A stretch of DNA of 64,000 bases, from positions 7,388,001 to 7,452,000 of the forward strand of contig OZ026845.1 of assembly GCA_964023205.1 (NCBI GenBank), read 5' to 3'. The position numbers and the translations under genes were made by a program. Shown in pieces: positions 47,883 through 58,730 of this stretch (the first letter of the stretch is position 1; each line of letters begins with the position of its first letter). The notes beneath the pieces are model-generated. The model had not been told where the DNA came from, did no database searches, and saw only the letters and a list, made by a program, of their open reading frames with translations. The DNA is from Lutraria lutraria. Lineage: Eukaryota; Mollusca; Bivalvia; Venerida; Mactridae.

Positions 47883-48140
47883 GCAGCCGTGGTCCAGTTG
47901 TTAGCGCGCTGGATTTGTATCACGGTGATCTGGGTTCGATTCCCAGGTCGCGTCATGTTATACACCTCCATGGAAAATTTGACACTAATGTCGATTTTCC
48001 TCCACATGTTGAGAGGTTGCAGGTGCCTTGTGGACGGGTAAGTTAGTACTGGTTAGAATACAGTCCTGAAAACTAATTAGATGTACGTATTTAACTAAAA
48101 AAGTACTGAAAAAACCTGCTGTTAAAACCAAATAAATAAT
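47883..48140 (+). mobile_element. SINE family 2, best copy
   Basis: tRNA-like head CCGTGGTCCAGTTGTTAGCG and GGGTTCGATTCCC, body ATTTGACACTAATG, CCTCCACATGTTGAGAGG, TTGTGGACGG and TACTGGTTAGAATACAG, and tail CCAAATAAATAAT. It runs directly into a mariner-type MITE. Confidence 0.8.
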
Positions 48141-48314
48141 GTCAAACCTGTGCTAGCGGCCACCTCTGAATAAAGGCTACTCAGTGAATAAAGGCCATTA
48201 TTTTAAAAATCATTATTGATTATTTAAACAAAATGAACTCCGAATAATAGCCACCTATCAATAAAGGCCAAACTTATCTTTCCGATGGGTGGCCTTTGTT
48301 CGAAAGTTTGACTG
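48141..48314. mobile_element. Mariner-type MITE (GGCCACC type)
   Basis: GTCAAACCTGTGCTAGCGGCC at left and GGTGGCCTTTG-AGTTTGACTG at right, followed by TA. The first CA of the left end is lost at the junction with the SINE tail. AATAAAGGCC recurs inside. Confidence 0.8.
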
Positions 48315-48989
48315 TATATAAACTTTATGTTACAACACGATATTTTATTCTCTTCGGTGTCCTCGTCGCCAATTATATTCATGACACTGGGAGTTAATTA
48401 AAACCTGTCTTTCTTGACAGTAAACAGCTTAAACTTTTCACAGTTCATTAGTAGCTTCCTGTGACACAGCAACTAGGTCATTGGTTTTTTTTGTATTTGT
48501 TAAACAACTAGCTATGTACATATATTGTTTTGTAATTTTGGGCTGATTTAGACAGGTCTTATTACCGATATCATTCTGAATATACCCTGTAGTATCTTCG
48601 ACAAACGTTTCTTAATTACGTTGAAAACAATTAATCAAAATGTAGTATTACCGCCCAGTTGTTGATTTCTTCAGTTGAATATACTAGTAATTGATTTGCC
48701 TGACATGATCAATTTCGAAGATATTTTAGAAATTCAGTATTTGTTTTCTAGTAAAAACGACTTCGTTTAATGTTAAATAGTTCTAGTATCGCCCCTCGCA
48801 ACTTAACATTGTTAATAGGGTGCATTAATACCAGACATTGAAACAGTCATTCAAAGAGAAGTTAGAGGGAATTAATGAAAACTTCAGGAAGATAAAAGCT
48901 ATTTAAGATAAGGGTATACAGACATTCATTCCATGTTTTATTGTCTCTGTATCTGAAAAGATTACAGTGGTGTGCTTATCATTTATTTA
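48315..48989. other. Non-coding, no feature recognised
   Basis: AT-rich; no exon or repeat end seen. Confidence 0.4.
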
Positions 48990-49168
48990 TAGGGTCGACT
49001 GGTTATGGTCTCTCACTAGCAATCACCAGCCACTCATTGCTGTATGTCCAGTATCCCATTTGGGACAAATATTTCACATGTAAAGAAGCCGCCCAGCTAG
49101 CTTATAGAAGGTCGGTGGTTCTACCAAGACATATACACAGCGTCGTCTTTCGCAGAAAGCCATAAAAA
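48990..49168 (+). mobile_element. Interspersed repeat, family 3
   Basis: GGTTATGGTCTCTCACTAGC, ATCACCAGCC, TTTCACATGTAAAGAAG and GGTCGGTGGTTCTACC in family order. A 74-codon frame through it is a by-product. Confidence 0.7.
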
Positions 49169-51285
49169 AGATCCAGACTGTTAGTGAGACGATAAACTCA
49201 AGTGAAAATGTCTCAATTGTTAGTTTAAACATATTTTATTCAAGAAACGAATGTACAGAGGTGCAAATATTAATACATTTATATACAAATGGATTGGAAA
49301 ACAAGCAAATATTGCTTTTATCAATTCATTTCCATGGATAATTTTTCCGTAGACATGTTTGCACATTAACTACCAGAAAGTAGGCTTGAACATGGACATA
49401 TACAAATATTGGTTTTCTCAATTGTAACAATGGCAAGTTGTTAAATCTGATTTAGTATCAGAAAAATCGTTAAACCCAATTGTTCAATGCTACCCTAACA
49501 CGTATGTGGCAAAGCAAACTGATCTATAAATATAACGTGTTAACATTTAAACCTGTCAAAACATTATGGGATGACCTAATGACATTTCAATAACTTGAAG
49601 CACCATTAAAAGTTATAAAAATCAAAAAGCATTTTAAACAGTTTTACGAAAACTATGCTAGTATTTTACTTGACAGGATAGTATTTTTGAGGCCAGAGGA
49701 AAATATATGGCAATTCTACATGCATGTATTCTACATATTTATGATCTTGTTTATTTTCTTCCAATCTATCAACTACGTCCTTATTTATAATTAATTCTTG
49801 TAATTATTTCAGTGTAAATACTAAATATACAGCAGGTATCTTTATAAGATACTGAGCAAGTTTCATGGGGCTTTAAAGTACACTGGTGTAATTCTTGTCA
49901 GATTAGTATGCCTGATTAGTGTAACTGTCTTCTGTCATTATAATCAGGTTATTAATGCTAATGGCTACAGTTCTAGACTCCTGTTTGAGTTCATGTAATT
50001 GATCTTGTGAAACGTTAGTTAAGCCTGGTCCGTCTGCTCAAACACACATTAATATTGATATGATATTGTGTGTGGTAGCTGCATACGTTTCATCTGACTT
50101 CAAACCTTCGTTTATAATTTAAATTTCAGTTCAGAAATCATCAACAAATTAGACCCTTACAATAAATTACATTACCCCGGGTAAGGCTGGCTTTTGAACA
50201 TTGCACAGAACACGGACCAGATTCTGTCAAATATGTCAACCACATTTAATAAAGTAAACAAATCGAATACAATGATGATAACGTTATTATCGAAAACCCG
50301 AGAACACTAACTGAAAGTTTTTTGGTAGCGATCATTTTCACTCCCTCATTCCTTTTTGTATAACTAATGTCATGTTGACTCTCTTAATGGGTATACTCGT
50401 CCAGTACTGATATTTTCTCTTTTAAGATACTAATACGTACGGTATCTGTTTATAGCCATTAAATTCCTACAAAACAACCATTCATTATATACATGTACCT
50501 CTTAGCAAATATACTACATGTAGTATCAGAGAGTAAAATTAATGATCGTTTGTGATAGCAATAGTCTCCATTACATAATACTTCAGAAACTTCCGCCTGC
50601 ACAAACACGTGACTTTATGGCTTATCGTGATCAGGGGCTACACATTCACACTCATTGTATAGTGGTCTGGACTTATGCATGACAAGCCTCGATAAATATA
50701 TAATATTCAATAATGACATTAAATTGTAGAATACATACATCAGTTGTTCGTTTTCTGCATTAAGGTCTGGCAATTATCCTGTGCAAGGCATGAATTTATG
50801 TTAGAATGATAAGTAATTTAGTTTAAGTGTTTTAATACCAATGGGTACTTAAGGCAATTCTAAGAACAATATGCTTTAACGTATTCCTTAAAAGACAATC
50901 ACTTCCAAAATGATTTCCTCCTAAAATACCTCGAAATAACACGTTCATATTATTGATGTCATCTTTTGTCAAAATGTATTGTTTTCCGTTAGTAATAACC
51001 AGAATAATTATTACACACAAAAGTAATAAATTGTCTCAGAGCAGACAGAACGAACAGTTGCGGTAAAATAACAGTCTCTTGACTAAGTATTGATTTTGTT
51101 TTTCTTCAAATCAGTGACATAATACAATAATTATTAATATCAATTCATGTGCTTTATTGCTTCAATGAGACGGAGCTTGTATAATTTCAATTAGGATCAA
51201 TTGGGTTCTTCTTCTTGTAAATGCTGTTCCGCATCCTTAATTCAGACTTATGAATTCGATTACACAAACATGTCATAAGCTTTTG
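49169..51285. other. Intergenic; possible MITE end near 49855
   Basis: GAGCAAGTTTCATGGGGCTTTAA (49854-49876) resembles one end of the TTAA MITE family at 19745, but the rest is not matched. Otherwise featureless AT-rich DNA. Confidence 0.4.
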
Positions 51286-51289
51286 GGCT

Positions 51290-51505
51290 TCTGTGGTTGA
51301 GTGATAATGGTCAGTGGCTAGTGGGCACCGCTGTGAGTTCTAATGACATCCACGATCATACAGATTTCACATGTGAGGAAACAGTCCAGCTAGCATAGGC
51401 AAGCTCAATGGTTCTACCCAGTTGTTTCCTGTTGGCCTTCCACTCCGTTAAAGCTGGCGAGTCACCAAATGATGACCATCGCTGTTGGTACGGTGTTAAA
51501 CAAAA
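51290..51505 (+). mobile_element. Interspersed repeat, family 3
   Basis: GATTTCACATGTGAGGAAAC, CAATGGTTCTACCC, GGCCTTCCACTCCGTTAAAG and CTGGCGAGTC match the other copies. The end carries an A/C-rich tail AAACAACAACAAC, as expected of a retroposon. Confidence 0.7.
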
Positions 51506-51809
51506 GTGAAAAAACAACAACAACAAAATCATATCGATTATCTCGCTTTAAGACTTTCTGAACGGTGACAACTGTTGAAATAAAAATATTTTGGTACAAT
51601 AAAATCTTATACTATTCCGATTTAGGCGCTCCTTATTGTCACGCATTATTTTCGTCTCACCAGTGTGTGGTCGTCAAGTTGAAGTTTGGTGAGTTTAAAA
51701 TACAAACTTACACCGTACCTAAGCGTAATTTAAGGATACTGGCCAGAGACTTCTTACTGTATTCTTTCGGGTCATGGCAATTTAACCTGACAGCACGCAG
51801 AGGACAGTA

Positions 51810-53268
51810 AGCGCGTAAATCAGCGAGTGAAATCAAATGGTTGATCTTTACTAAGAATTACAAATAATTATACTATTTAAATACTTTGAATTCATGATAT
51901 CAAACAATATTCAGTGCTATATCATTAGACTCACGGTGAGTTTCTTTATCATCTCGGTCGTTAGATATAATTTTACGTAAGGATCACAAACGGGTTCATA
52001 ATAGCATTTCAGGTCAATGATAATGATTGTATCTTTCTTTAATTTCTTGAAAACGTATTCATACTAATAGGAGATAGATAATTGGATGTGAGTATTATAT
52101 CGTAAGGTAATAAGATATCCAAAATGGTGCTAAAAAGTACTTATGTTAAGTGGTTTACTTTCATCTTTAAATGCCATGCTGTGAAGTATTATACCATATT
52201 GTAGTTTCCTTCATTTGACTGGCAAAACGCCCACTGTAAAATGCCCTCTTGCTATCGGTGACAGTTCAACAAGTGCTTTGACTTGAATTTCCTTAGCTTT
52301 TATTTCGACTCATTGGCTGCCAAAATCAACACTGATCCTTCTATCCCATTAGTGTACGCATTAATACCTCTTAAGTATCTTGTATAAGCAGTAAATGATA
52401 AAACACTTTGATACATGAGATGTTCTCTGCCAGAAGTTAATTACGGTCCTCTTCCTTTTTTGCAATATTATACTATGATTATATTAATCACTTCTTTCTA
52501 TTATAATTCTCTGAATTACTTTCTTTTAATTTTGATGTTTAATCCTCCGATGAATGGTATGTCTCGTAATTCTGTACAATTATCCACACACTAAAGGTAA
52601 TTATCCCAGAACAGGTAATTGGGTCATGACACAGACTTATCAATATATGTAACTTTCTCAAACCTAAGTTCTGTGATAGAATCGTCAGTATTCTGATCAT
52701 AGTCATGAAGAATGGGCTTTATGGATTTTTAAAAGTCAATCTTGGGGAATGGGAAACTGAAAAAGACATATTTTAACATTATTCTCAAAACAGGAAGAGT
52801 GTAGCCCATGATCTTCCATTTCAATAGTAAGACACTCATAAGCTACTAGATAATTGAGTACGGAATGAGATTTAACATGTGAAAGAGAAGTACATGGAAC
52901 GAAAAGGTGTTTGAAATCTTGTAGTGTGGACAAAGTGTACAAATGTTCGGCATAAACAATAAGCTAAACTTTTCCTTGAATATTGAACTCACATGTTTTT
53001 GTTAACTTTTGTCATTGAAGATCGAGTGACTCTCGACTGGTTTTCAGGTATCATTGAGCGTTGAATCTGTTTGACCAGTTTATAGACACTGAACAATACT
53101 TTCGCAAATTCTGAACAAATATTTACAGACACCAGACAGACTATCAAATAGCAAACAACAAATCATTTCAATGTAGTAGTTCAACATTTGAACATTATCA
53201 GAATATAAATGACAATGGTACTTTAAGCGACGACAATATACAATCGATGGCAATGTACAGCGACACTG
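51810..53268. other. Intergenic, no gene seen
   Basis: AT-rich; no repeat ends or convincing exon. Confidence 0.4.
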
Positions 53269-53559
53269 TCAAATATGGGAATTTGTTTTAAAAGGGCCAG
53301 AATAAAATGAGAACGAATTGGGTTGCTTGGAATTTTCTGGTTCTTCATTTTTTCTTAATTTTAGTTTTACATCAATATTACGGCCATTTCCAGTGAGAAG
53401 AAATATTTCGAACAACAGAAGAGAAAGAAATAAAATATGAATCAATGGTTTAATACGAGGCTTCACATGACGTATTTTTCCCTTGGACTCAACGTAATTC
53501 GAACTATGTTGCCATTCCCTCTTTATAGAACAAAAACGTTTCTTTTTGAGTTTTGACAT
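53269..53559 (-). CDS. Open frame with type II membrane-protein look (unconfirmed)
   Basis: 96 residues: a very basic start (MSKLKKKR, more Lys/Arg to about residue 37), then one hydrophobic segment IHILFLSLLLFEIFLL, then a hydrophilic part. This is the layout of a Golgi glycosyltransferase or sulfotransferase stem. After the TGA the same frame stays open for about 66 more codons before the next stop. No catalytic domain or splice partner was found; chance is possible in AT-rich DNA. Confidence 0.22.
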   Translation of the reverse strand: MSKLKKKRFCSIKREWQHSSNYVESKGKIRHVKPRIKPLIHILFLSLLLFEIFLLTGNGRNIDVKLKLRKNEEPENSKQPNSFSFYSGPFKTNSHI

Positions 53560-55158
53560 ACCAATGCGTCTTCAAAACAACATTGGAATAAATAAGCAAT
53601 ACCGCAATTGTATGTCCAAGAAATGAAAAATAAATATTTTTGAAACTATATTATTTCGGAAAAACAAATGAGATCATACTTATAAGTCCTATGAACGATG
53701 TAATGCATCAGTTTAGTGAAATTGAGCATCATCCAACGAATTGATGCGGAGTTCTGTTACATGCTGAATAGGACACTAACATTGTTTTAATATCATATTC
53801 CTTCTAAAGATATGTTTTTACGTCAGAATTCTGACAAACATAAGTTTTTTTCTGACACTTTTGATAATCGACTGAAATAATGTAAATTTCATAGAAACAG
53901 ATTTGTAACATTATCTATGATAAAAATGTATCTGATTTTGATATCAATAAATAAAAATGCGTGTAAGAAGAAGTTATGAAGTCATTTATAGTGAGACTGA
54001 TAAAAAGCAGAATCTGATGCGATTTTTATTCCCGTTAGTACACGGAATGGTTCAATCAAGTTTGCTTACGATTTTGTGTTTTATCCTCGACTGAACTTTG
54101 ATCCACGACTGATATGATGTTTATTCAAATAAGATGCAAATGGATATTCAAAAGGATGGTTATCAATAAGAAAAAAATGAGATTCGGTACAAACGAGTAT
54201 TTAATAAAATTGTATCAAGTATTCATGCTGGAAGAAAATGAACTTGTAGCCTAATTGAACTATGCTCCAGAGCGACTTAACAAAAATCAAAGTACTGAAA
54301 ACTTCAAAATATTTTCATGCTGTTTGTTTATTTATTCGTTTACTTATTTGTTTGTTTATTTGCATGTTTGCTTATTTGTGTGTTTACTTATTTGTTCATT
54401 TATTCGTTTGTTTGTTTATATAATTCATGTAATAAGAAGTACATATTTAAAATAGATAGATAGTACTGTTGTGTTATAGCTTCCTCTATTAATATCAGAA
54501 GATCATAAGATTAATGTTCACGATAAAGCTAGGATATACAAACATAAAAAATACATTCTATAAATTAGAGTGTGTTTTTTATTCGTTGGAAAAAAACACT
54601 ATACTTAGGAGCTAGTTGGTTTAATCAATCATTTTATTTCTCCATTTCTCAATTACGAACGTAATACAAACAATGACTGACATTACTCTAGAACTCTATA
54701 ATTATACTGGTACTTATTTTGCATCATCTCAGAGAATTATCGAATTTTTAATGAGGGTAAATCTTGCTTAATTCTCTCCAGTAGTAAAATCTTAATGTAT
54801 TCTACAACCCTACCTAGTACGACAAAAATATCTAAACAATTGTTAAATAAAGAAAGCTTCCAGCATCTCAAGTCGCAATTACTGACTGCGATAAGTACTC
54901 GCGTGTCGTTATTCTTGTCGAAAAAATAGGTAAAATTGCCTCTCTTAGTTTCAAGAAAAGTTTATTGCTAGAATGTTAACTACGGCATTGAAATACAGAA
55001 TGACAACATATAAGAAGGAATGAAGGCAGTTATGTAATTTTCTTGAAAGATTTCTCCAATTGAGATGCACTATCTGTCCTTTGTTCTATATTGGCCAATA
55101 CTCGTACTAGCACTGAAGAGATTCGAAGAAACACGTGTGACCTACAAGAAACATTTAA
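53560..55158. other. Intergenic; TTTG/TTTA microsatellite at 54316-54425
   Basis: The stretch TTTGTTTATTTATTCGTTTA and variants give a Phe/Cys/Leu/Val frame of no meaning. Otherwise AT-rich DNA without recognised elements. Confidence 0.5.
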
Positions 55159-55532
55159 AGTCCCATTAGCATTTTGCTATAGAAAAAAATATGCAAAAAC
55201 ATTTAATTGGTGATATTATCCCAAGATAATATTTAGTTTTATTACCGACGAAACAAGCCTGTTTCTTCTAAAAACACTCACTTCACTGTGATTTTTGCTT
55301 TTGTAAACTTGAAATATGTAGAGCGCGTGACGTCACTTTACGACGTGTGCATGACTTGACTGCAGATAAAACACAGCTATTTCAATGATATTGAAAAAAA
55401 AATACGATATTGGTTTTGGAAACATTTTTTCTTGCTATAAAGTATGCGCGGAAGGAAAATACACATGATTCCTCTCTATAATAGAACAAACAGAAACTAT
55501 TACGACCAATTAATTTATATGCTTATGGGACT
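55159..55532. mobile_element. MITE with TTAA target duplication, copy B
   Basis: TTAA at 55155-55158 and 55533-55536 flank AGTCCCATTAGCATTTTGCT and (complement) AGTCCCATAAGCATAT. The interior matches 19745-20122 in opposite orientation, including GCGCGTGACGTCAC. Confidence 0.85.
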
Positions 55533-56019
55533 TTAAAACTACATTACTCCACTAGTGTTTTGATTGTAGATATTGTACGTCTGGTACACTCATTTTAGTT
55601 TATACATGTACATACATTATATTGCTTTAAAACACTCTAATCGTAGCATTTAATATAGTTTCCTCATCCGATTGAATAAACTTACCCATAAACAGGTCAC
55701 TATAATCTTTACAAATTACTAATAATGAAATAATAAATACGTGTCTCGGTTGTTATTAAATAATATCAAAATTGTCTGGAATGAGTTTGACTTTCATTAA
55801 ACAGTTTTACACCAATTAAATTTATTAGTTTACGTGTTACTGAAATAAATCTTCTGGGATTAAGACACGCATTCCACGGCCATCTTGATACTACATTTTT
55901 TATCATAAAAACATACACCGTTATAATCTGATAGTAATTAACTTATCAAAGGCGTATGTGAGATCAATGTTAGCGGGAATGATATAGCGCCCTTTCTGTT
56001 TAAAGCATCAGGTAAAAAG
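55533..56019. other. Intergenic, no gene seen
   Basis: AT-rich; nothing recognised. Confidence 0.4.
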
Positions 56020-56125
56020 GCAAGAGCGCCACAAGCGGTGCCAACGCTCGTCTGTTCACCGCCCCGAATGGGATCTAGCTTCATTAAAGTTTTTGCACAG
56101 ACGCAGACGATGTAGTGATCACAAT
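56020..56125 (+). repeat. Interspersed repeat, family 4, shortened
   Basis: CAACGCTCGTCTGTTCACCG, GGGATCTA, then directly TTCATTAAAGTTTTTGCACAGACGCAG. The middle block of the other two copies is deleted. Confidence 0.65.
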
Positions 56126-56499
56126 ATTTCGAATTGAAACTCTGCATGTTAACTGCAGTTTAAGTATTCTCTAAGATTACACAACAGTTAGAAATTTAAA
56201 AAGTAATCGTAAACTTAGATAAACGTGTTAAAGCTTTTTCAAACCTTTGTTTAATGTTCACGTTTATGTTTCAAAGAAGCAAAACATACGTACATTGCGG
56301 CACTAAAACATTCAAGTATTCACAACTTTCATTGTATTTCGTGCTGACGAGGAGAACATACACATGTAGTTTGAAAACAAAACCATGTATGCAAGACATG
56401 TTATAACGCGTATGTATGTAAATAAACATGGCGGTTGAATAACTTAATAATTTTAATATTACTTGCGTACCATTTGTAATTATAAGCTTTGATTATGAT

Positions 56500-56926
56500 C
56501 ATAGGCACTTGATTCCGTGATTTTTGTACGTTTATTCGATTGACGGAAGTCATGGTATCCGAGATAGACTAATTTTAAATAAGCAGGGGCTCTGATTTCC
56601 TTCTAAACTTCACGCGCTTTTCGGGAACCTTGCTATCGTTGTAGTGTGCCAAATTTAAACGTTTTGACAGCTTTTAGAAACCCACGAGTATTTGCAACTA
56701 GTCTATCCGGGGTATCGTCACTTCCGTCAATCGAAATGATGGCGAGTAAGCTACCTTGATGTTTTATACGCTCAATAGCTATACTATACTTAATATACTA
56801 TAGTACTTAATGCTCAATAGCGGAGAAAATTGAAGATTTTTCTTTTGACATATATGCGTTGTTTGATGTGTTTAATTGAAACATAACGTCTATACGGGTA
56901 TTGAAATCACGGAATCGAGTACTGTG
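56500..56926. mobile_element. hAT-like MITE, complete copy C, 427 bp
   Basis: Ends CATAGGCACTTGATTCCGTG and (complement) CACAGTACTCGATTCCGTG. ATTATGAT flanks both sides (56492-56499 and 56927-56934), an 8-bp duplication typical of hAT. The inverted repeats extend well inside, past the GAAAAATCTTCAATTTTTCTC-type blocks seen in copies A and B. Confidence 0.85.
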
Positions 56927-56934
56927 ATTATGAT

Positions 56935-57534
56935 GGTTTCTTAGTCTAATATCCAAAATATATAAAAATCTCAAAAAGTTTATATGAAAGGCAACCTTTC
57001 GAAAAGATTAATATTCACACAACGTATTTTTCTTGATAAGCTAAAATACCTGCAATATTCAATTTTACTGGAAGTTGACCTAGATCCTTACTGACGTAGG
57101 AATGTGAGTATTATATACTAAGTATTTGGATTATTATTGTATAAGCGATTTAGCAATCAATCATATACTATTACTACATTTCAGTTTATTTACTTTAACC
57201 TAACGCGAATTATCCATACGGCTTACTTCTATCGTTTAAAAGCCTATAAATGTTTTTAACTTTGCCAATCAAAATAAATTAGAATTTGTGAAAACTTCTG
57301 CTTACTAGAAAATTAACAAGATGCAAAAACAACAAAATGTGTAATCTAATAAGCATCCAGGTTAAGTCGATTGTCCGCCAAGTCGATGAAGAATTACAAC
57401 TTTGCAAAAACAATTCAACATCCGTAAAGGATTTGATTGTGTGTACATTAACCTCGATGTGGAGACCATCTTTGGCAATTTAGGAACAAAATAATTTTAG
57501 GTTCCTTCTTTATCAAGTTGATATACGAGTATGT
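56935..57534. other. Intergenic, no gene seen
   Basis: AT-rich. The last part could be decayed LINE sequence, but I cannot read it as protein. Confidence 0.35.
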
Positions 57535-58045
57535 ATATCGTATCTGCTCATCGGCTAGAAGTTGAATCTGGTAGATGGCATAGGCTTGAAAATGATCGAA
57601 AATGTATATTATGCGACACTCTAGAGGATGAATTTCATTTTATTAGAATATCCTCTGTATAATGATTTTAGAAAGATACATACATGTTACTTTTGTACAT
57701 GTATTTTGAAATATTTTGGGAAGAATCACAATACTATTAAATGTATTTAACTCTCGATGAATGATAATATCAACATAATTTAAAATATATCCATATTTGT
57801 TTAGTAAGCTTTTGAAAAAAGAAATTATATTTTATATAATATGTAAAGTAGAACATTCTCTCTAAGTCAAAACATGTCACCAATGGTCTTGGACATTAAT
57901 TGCTATATAGATGTATACATATACAGGTATACACAATGTCATATTAATGTATTGTATTGATGAATGTCTACACAAAATATATTCAGGTGGTATGACAAGC
58001 AAATTGCTTTATTTTATTCCCAAATAAACTATCTAACTAACTATT
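57535..58045 (+). pseudogene. Decayed LINE, C-terminal end and 3' tail
   Basis: In one frame: HRLEVESGRWHRLENDRKC, then CDTLEDEFHFI, the zinc-binding C-terminal region found in many mollusc non-LTR retrotransposon polyproteins. A one-base shift is needed to read the next block, PLYNDFRK, and further stops follow. The 3' end AATAAACTATCTAACTAACTA at about 58022 fits a LINE tail with a short tandem repeat. Confidence 0.7.
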
Positions 58046-58497
58046 TAGAGGAGTATTGAAAACCGGCCCGAAAATAATAAGCTGTTATTAATAAAGTATC
58101 TAAATACTGAATTAATCGCTTGGTTTACCGTATTTCAAAAATGATTTATATAAATTATGTTGTTTTTATGATTGTTTTAATAAGCCTTCAAATTGGCAAT
58201 CATTTTGCTTATCATTTACTTGAATACCGGATGGTAATCACTATCTAACATGAACCGTTTTAATGGGAACCTCTTGCAATGTTTAGTTGTGGACCATTAA
58301 GTTCAAGCTATCTGACGATAAACTTATCTAGCATGTGATTGCTACAATCATTATCTCAGTTCAGTCCTTATGCATGAGTACCTTCGGAAGCAATTGTGTG
58401 TAGCCGATCATCACAAGGTACTAGTAGTAATCTTCGTGAACCTTTTTAGTATTAAGGTAATACATTTATATACTGTTTTGTGTGCGTTGTTTGTCTA
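58046..58497. other. Intergenic, no feature recognised
   Basis: AT-rich; nothing recognised. Confidence 0.4.
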
Positions 58498-58628
58498 AAT
58501 GGCTCAGTAGTGGGGAAGGGGACACTGAAAAGGCGTCCCTGAAATATCAGAAGGTTTAGCCTAGATTCGAAGCCACGACCTTTCCATTAGTAGTTCAGCG
58601 CCTTACCACTAGACTGCCGATTCGCACC
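58498..58628 (-). mobile_element. SINE family 1, head part
   Basis: On the minus strand CAGTCTAGTGGTAAGGCGCTG (A box) and GTGGCTTCGAATC (B box), then TTCAGGGACGCC and TTTTCAGTGTCCCC. The body and tail are missing. It has the clearest promoter boxes of the family. Confidence 0.8.
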
Positions 58629-58666
58629 TTCTTGACAGTTAACGCCAGTATTATTAGTCATTTTGT

Positions 58667-58730
58667 ACAGTGAAACCTCATGCACTTAGCGACCACTTCA
58701 AGATTAGGACCACCTCATTGTAATGAACAC
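58667..58730. mobile_element. Mariner-type MITE fragment
   Basis: CAGTGAAACCTCATGCACTTAG, then GCGACCACTTC, resembling a left end of the MITE family. No right end. Confidence 0.5.
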
